Below the pieces are notes generated by a model. That model ran no database searches. It was given only the letters and a program-made list of their open reading frames with translations, and was not told the origin of the DNA. The translations under genes and the position numbers were made by a program. 15,757 nucleotides of DNA from an uncultured Opitutia bacterium (GTDB lineage Bacteria; Verrucomicrobiota; Verrucomicrobiia; Opitutales; UBA953), in assembly GCA_903882335.1 (NCBI GenBank), contig CAIRWP010000316.1:1-15757 (forward strand), in the 5' to 3' direction. Below, piece by piece: positions 14,359-15,757 of this stretch. Each line of letters begins with the position of its first letter. The stretch's first letter is position 1.

Positions 14359-14889
14359 ATGACCCACCTTCCCATGCGCTCCACCCTCCTCGCCTTGGCC
14401 TGCCTCCTCGCCCTGCCCGTCCTCCGCGCCCAGGAAGACCCCAAGCCGGTCAAGCTCCCGGAGGATCGCACGTTCGCCAAGCTCCGCGGTATCTCCTACT
14501 TCTTCATCGACGTCGCGACCTCCGAGTCCCGCCCCGAGGATGCCGACCTCCGCGGCGAGATCCGCGACGCGATCGAACTCGAGATGCGCCGGAGCAACCT
14601 CGTGCCCAAGGAATTCGTGGGCGGCAACAGCGAGGCCGCCACGCCGCTCCTGACCATCGAGGTCAAGTTCGAGCGCGGCCTCGGCCGCTACGAGGCCGTC
14701 ATCAACCTCACCATCCGCGACAACGCCACCATCACCCGCAACCGCGAGCCCGTGCTGGCGGTCACCTACGCGCAGACCAAGAAGGCGGTCGGCTCCTCCG
14801 ATGGCACCCTGATCCGTGAGATCAAGGGTCGCAGCCGCGAGCTCGTCATCGAGCTGATCGAGGGCCTGAAGAAGTCGCAGGGCAAGTAA
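14359..14889 (+). CDS. Secreted protein of unknown function
   Basis: A 176-residue protein with a Sec signal peptide: hydrophobic residues 8-21 and probable cleavage after VLRA (24). An internal ATG at 14374 (Met6) would give a more typical signal peptide and is an alternative start. The mature part is soluble and rich in Glu, Arg and Ile/Val. Alternating strand-like stretches (LLTIEVKFERG, YEAVINLTIRD, EPVLAVTYAQ) suggest an alpha/beta fold like that of small periplasmic or outer-membrane-associated proteins. I do not recognise a family. It follows the binding-protein gene by 22 bases and precedes the HPP gene by six, so co-transcription is likely. Confidence 0.75.
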   Translation: MTHLPMRSTLLALACLLALPVLRAQEDPKPVKLPEDRTFAKLRGISYFFIDVATSESRPEDADLRGEIRDAIELEMRRSNLVPKEFVGGNSEAATPLLTIEVKFERGLGRYEAVINLTIRDNATITRNREPVLAVTYAQTKKAVGSSDGTLIREIKGRSRELVIELIEGLKKSQGK

Positions 14890-14895
14890 GCCCGC

Positions 14896-15408
14896 GTGGA
14901 GCTCCTCCGGAAGATGCGCGGGGCGGGCGAAACGCCCCCGCCCCGGCCGGCTTGGCCGGAGATCCTGGCCACCTCCGTCGTCGCGGCGGCCGTGGTCGCC
15001 GGGCTGGCCTTCCTCACGCACGCACTCGAGGTGCTGCTCCTCCTGGGTTCCTTCGCCGCCAGCACGCTCATCGTCTTCGCCTACCCGGATTCACCGTTCG
15101 CCCAGCCCCGCAGCCTGCTGCTGGGCCACCTGATCGGCAGCGCGGGCGGGCTGGCCGCGGCGAACTTCTTCCCCGGACACTGGTGGGCGCCCGCGCTCGC
15201 GGTGGGCCTCGCCATCTGTCTCATGAAGGCCACCCGGAGCGTCCACCCGCCCGCCTGCGCCAACCCACTCATCGTCTTCGCCCTGCCCCACGCCCCGTGG
15301 TCTTTCCTGCTCTGCCCCACGTTGGCCGGTGCCGCCTTGATCGTGGTCGTCGCCCTGTTCTATCATAACTTGCGCCGTACGGCCCCCTGGCCCAAGTATT
15401 GGCTCTGA
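14896..15408 (+). CDS. HPP family integral membrane protein
   Basis: A 170-residue inner-membrane protein of the HPP family. After a Pro-rich N-terminus, hydrophobic segments lie at about 23-42, 45-62, 76-91, 98-111 and 136-155. The defining motifs are FAQPR (68-72) and the eponymous HPP in SVHPPACANPLIVF (115-128). Some cyanobacterial and chloroplast members transport nitrite; most bacterial members are uncharacterised, so transport is likely but the substrate is unknown. The listed start is GTG (14896), six bases after the previous stop. An ATG at 14914 (Met7) is an equally plausible start and the domain is unaffected. The next gene starts five bases after this stop. Confidence 0.88.
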   Translation: MELLRKMRGAGETPPPRPAWPEILATSVVAAAVVAGLAFLTHALEVLLLLGSFAASTLIVFAYPDSPFAQPRSLLLGHLIGSAGGLAAANFFPGHWWAPALAVGLAICLMKATRSVHPPACANPLIVFALPHAPWSFLLCPTLAGAALIVVVALFYHNLRRTAPWPKYWL

Positions 15409-15413
15409 CTCCC

Positions 15414-15757
15414 ATGTCCTCCCCCGAAGCCCGCCTCGCCGAACTCGGCCTCACCCTGCCCACGCCGCCCGCCGCCGCCGGCGCCTACGTCCCGGCCGTG
15501 CGCACGGGCCACCTGCTCTACCTCGCGGGCACCCTGCCCATGAAGGACGGCAAGGTCGCCTCGCTCGGCAAGGTCGGTCGCGAGGTCGACCTGGCCCAGG
15601 CCGCCGAGGCCGCGCAGCTCTGCGCGCTCAACGCCCTCGCGAACGCCAAGGTCGCCCTCGGCTCCCTCGACAAGGTCGTCCGGGTCGTGATGGTGAACGG
15701 CTTCGTCAACGGCGTCGACGGCTTCAGCGACAGCCCCAAGGTGCTCAACGGCGCCTC
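15414..15757 (+). CDS. RidA family protein (YjgF/YER057c/UK114), 3' end beyond window
   Basis: ATG at 15414, five bases after the HPP stop, opens 114 codons that run off the right edge. The opening (MSSPEARLAELGLTLPTPPA) and AYVPAVRTGHLLYLAGTLPM (24-43) are typical of the longer RidA subgroup of about 150 residues. The helix AAEAAQLCALNALANAKVALG (63-83) and the strand VVRVVMVNGFVN follow. RidA enzymes hydrolyse reactive enamines/imines made by PLP enzymes. The C-terminal region, where the catalytic Arg usually lies, is outside the window, so activity cannot be judged and this could be one of the RidA-like groups without deaminase activity. Confidence 0.9.
   Translation, partial: MSSPEARLAELGLTLPTPPAAAGAYVPAVRTGHLLYLAGTLPMKDGKVASLGKVGREVDLAQAAEAAQLCALNALANAKVALGSLDKVVRVVMVNGFVNGVDGFSDSPKVLNGA

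Noticed and set aside
12954..14480. A 508-codon open frame on the minus strand opposite the binding-protein gene
   Set aside because: The composition is typical of a shadow frame and it overlaps two genes with clear signal peptides on the plus strand.
1..15757. tRNA, rRNA, CRISPR, insertion sequence, toxin-antitoxin or phage-defence system
   Set aside because: No repeats with regular spacers, transposase motifs, tRNA-like clusters or defence domains were seen. The DUF2975-HTH pair was considered as a toxin-antitoxin module but matches the known DUF2975/YozG pairing better.

Overview
This 15.8 kb window is GC-rich chromosomal DNA from a Gram-negative bacterium. Two TonB-dependent outer-membrane receptors, a lipobox-bearing binding protein and several signal peptides imply an outer membrane. 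Few genes have a clear Shine-Dalgarno sequence. My best guess from gene content is a Verrucomicrobiota-type organism (Opitutales-like), but nothing in the window is a definitive taxonomic marker. Genes are densely packed and no gap between genes exceeds 150 bases. I saw no rRNA, tRNA, CRISPR array, insertion sequence or prophage.

Layout. (1) 1-4768, minus strand: an anchored Ala/Pro-rich envelope protein that runs off the left edge, then two TonB-dependent receptors. The upstream receptor (2771-4768) resembles the zinc receptor ZnuD. It ends in a strong intrinsic terminator that separates it from the second receptor (681-2684). (2) 4769-4864: a divergent control region with a TGCAA-N5-TTGCA palindrome, a plausible Fur/Zur-family operator. 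(3) 4865-7085, plus strand: a DUF485 protein and an ActP-like sodium/acetate symporter, one base apart and closed by a terminator. (4) 7101-7184: an AT-rich island (about 25% GC) with inverted repeats. It precedes a tightly packed run to 11551: a DUF2975 membrane protein, a YozG-like HTH regulator, a fatty acid hydroxylase/sterol desaturase family protein, a small membrane protein, hemC, hemD and trpF. The hemC-hemD and hemD-trpF pairs each overlap by four bases. (5) 11575-12031: a stand-alone PII nitrogen regulator with a textbook sigma-54 (-24/-12) promoter and its own terminator. (6) 12042-12578, minus: an exported cupin protein. (7) 12684-15757, plus: an orphan peptide-binding lipoprotein, an unrecognised secreted protein, an HPP-family membrane protein and a RidA-family protein cut by the right edge.

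How they work together. The left part is nutrient capture: receptors for metal or chelate uptake and an acetate-type symporter. The middle couples tetrapyrrole synthesis (hemC/hemD) and one tryptophan step (trpF) to a membrane/lipid-type gene set of unknown purpose. The PII gene is nitrogen-regulated. I found no convincing new multi-gene system. The best leads are the palindromic operator between the ZnuD-like receptor and the symporter operon, the terminator between the two receptor genes, the AT-rich regulatory island, and the sigma-54 PII unit with no ammonium transporter beside it.
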